A DNA stretch of 50,175 nucleotides from CASQEL01 sp036655975. Its GTDB lineage: Bacteria; Desulfobacterota; Desulfovibrionia; Desulfovibrionales; Desulfovibrionaceae. A program made the translations under genes and the position numbers. Below the pieces are notes generated by a model that saw nothing but the letters and a program-made list of their open reading frames with translations, was not told the origin of the DNA and ran no database searches. The stretch is taken from the NCBI GenBank assembly GCA_036655975.1, contig JAVVPD010000006.1, forward strand, positions 1 to 50,175. The letters run 5' to 3'. The number at the start of each line of letters is the position of its first letter. Position 1 is the first letter of the stretch. This document shows, in pieces, positions 49,255 to 50,175 of the stretch.

Positions 49255-49926
49255 GTGAATATTTTGATTTTTGGCCCCAACGGCAGCGGCAAAGGTACAC
49301 AGGGCGATCTGGTTAAAGAAAAGTTCCATTTGGCCCATATTGAATCTGGGGCCATTTTCCGTGAGCACATCGGCGGCGGCACTGACCTTGGCAAACAAGC
49401 CAAGGCCTATATTGATCGTGGCGACTTAGTGCCCGATGATATCACCATTCCCATGGTTCTTGAAACGCTGAAAACCCGTGGCAAAGACGGCTGGCTCTTG
49501 GACGGCTTTCCCCGCAACATGGTGCAGGCCCAAAAATTGTGGCAAGCCCTACAAGCTGAAGGCATAAAACTGGACTATGTTATTGAAATTTTGCTGCCCC
49601 GCGAAACCGCAAAAAATCGCATTATGGGCCGTCGTTTGTGCAAAAACAACAATAATCATCCCAATAATATCTACATTGACGCCATTAAGCCCAATGGCGA
49701 CAAATGCCGTGTGTGTAATGGTGAATTGACCGCCCGCTCGGACGACCAGGACGAAGGCGCTATCAACAAACGCCATGACATTTATTACAATACCATTGAT
49801 GGCACCCTCGCCGCCGCTTATTTCTACAAAAATCTTGCCGGCAAAGGGCAAACCAAATACCTTGAACTGAATGGCGAAGGCAGTATCACCTCCATCAAGG
49901 ACACCCTGCTAAAGCAGCTGAGCTAA
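49255..49926 (+). CDS. adk: Adenylate kinase with metal-binding LID
   Basis: Adk catalyses ATP + AMP = 2 ADP. The 223-residue protein has the P-loop FGPNGSGKGTQG, the NMP-binding region and DGFPRNMVQAQ. The LID contains Cys129, His135, Cys151 and Cys154, the exact ligands described in D. gigas adenylate kinase, which binds Zn, Co or Fe. The numbering agrees only with the GTG start at 49255, six bases after AAGGAGG; a TTG one codon earlier is less likely. It follows repeat copy C and has its own Shine-Dalgarno. A 12-bp hairpin lies downstream. Confidence 0.96.
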   Translation: MNILIFGPNGSGKGTQGDLVKEKFHLAHIESGAIFREHIGGGTDLGKQAKAYIDRGDLVPDDITIPMVLETLKTRGKDGWLLDGFPRNMVQAQKLWQALQAEGIKLDYVIEILLPRETAKNRIMGRRLCKNNNNHPNNIYIDAIKPNGDKCRVCNGELTARSDDQDEGAINKRHDIYYNTIDGTLAAAYFYKNLAGKGQTKYLELNGEGSITSIKDTLLKQLS

Positions 49927-50175
49927 AACTTCTAGGGGCAATGCCCGTAATAAATATCCCCAAGCCCGTGGTCTGTCCCCTGTCAAGTAAATAGGTAAAA
50001 GGCCATGGCGGCATAGATTATGCGACCAGCTTTTCTCGGTACTCACTGGGAAAAGCTGGTCAAGTCTTTTGGGAAAACGAGATGTATTGTGGAAGTGGAT
50101 AAATCCCTTAACAAGTGTGACTGTTATTCCTTTGTGCCATCTATCCCGTAAATCAGTGCCAAGTGTCGCGCCCGC
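49927..50175. other. Unassigned right-edge region with a hairpin
   Basis: No convincing gene was found in this 249-bp stretch up to the window edge. GACCAGCTTTTC (50024-50035) pairs perfectly with GAAAAGCTGGTC (50050-50061), loop of 14 bases, which may be a terminator for adk. The stretch TGTCCCCTGTCAAGTAA at 49973-49989 recalls some IS3-type ends, but I cannot confirm this. A minus-strand frame from the edge to 49909 stays open but lacks a start and recognisable similarity. Confidence 0.35.

Noticed and set aside
1..50175. CRISPR arrays, prophage, toxin-antitoxin or restriction-modification systems
   Set aside because: No direct-repeat array with regular spacers was seen, and no gene carries motifs of these systems. 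The only dispersed repeat is the three-hairpin element.

Overview
The window looks like chromosome of a sulfate-reducer-type bacterium of the Desulfovibrionaceae, of moderate GC content, probably from a draft or metagenome assembly because four 10-N gaps interrupt it. The best lineage evidence is an adenylate kinase whose LID carries Cys129, His135, Cys151 and Cys154, the metal-binding set known from Desulfovibrio gigas. Also typical are a Desulfovibrio-type trimeric porin, a GAF gene coupled to mreB, and the glpABC respiratory glycerol-3-phosphate dehydrogenase. Almost everything is vertically inherited housekeeping DNA. I see no prophage, CRISPR array, toxin-antitoxin pair or complete insertion sequence.

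Layout. 1-6 kb: porin 3' end, then on the minus strand rimI, tpiA, secG and tRNA-Leu(GAG), a divergent degenerate Nudix gene, and a GAF-mreB pair. 6-15.5 kb, plus strand: a 585-residue protein of unknown function, rsmE-rarA-plsC-like-creA and a small protein, a HIT protein, a LapA-domain protein and mutS. 15.6-20.6 kb: a minus-strand HAD phosphatase and plus-strand glpA-glpB-glpC. 20.6-27.3 kb: a minus-strand UPF0280 gene and a tightly packed plus-strand run of a degenerate carbamoyltransferase-like gene, a secreted protein, an ALDH-like gene broken by a gap, a second-type EF-G and rsmA. 27.4-34.5 kb: HU, then the macromolecular-synthesis operon rpsU-yqeY-mutS2-dnaG-rpoD. 34.6-39.9 kb: methyltransferase, DUF2939-like membrane protein, pgl, tRNA-His, murA, BON lipoprotein and an RdhB-like membrane protein. 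40-45.6 kb: deoxyribosyltransferase-like gene, cobO, Pro-rich exported protein, purM, a 43-residue acidic peptide coupled to a radical SAM enzyme, a small membrane protein and a glycosyltransferase. 45.8-50.2 kb: AsmA-family protein and adk.

The most interesting structural signal is a 131-bp intergenic element present three times (3710-3840, 15491-15621 inverted, 48988-49117). Each copy folds into three consecutive hairpins, and most substitutions between copies keep the pairing through G.U wobbles or restored pairs. Two copies fill the gap between convergent genes, and one supplies the mutS stop codon. Other points worth a second look are a five-hairpin leader before a TTG-started rpsU, an orphan RdhB-like membrane protein with its own promoter, a carbamoyltransferase-fold protein lacking its catalytic motifs, a Nudix protein without its catalytic acids, the radical SAM/acidic peptide pair, and divergent rimI/Nudix genes that overlap at their start codons.
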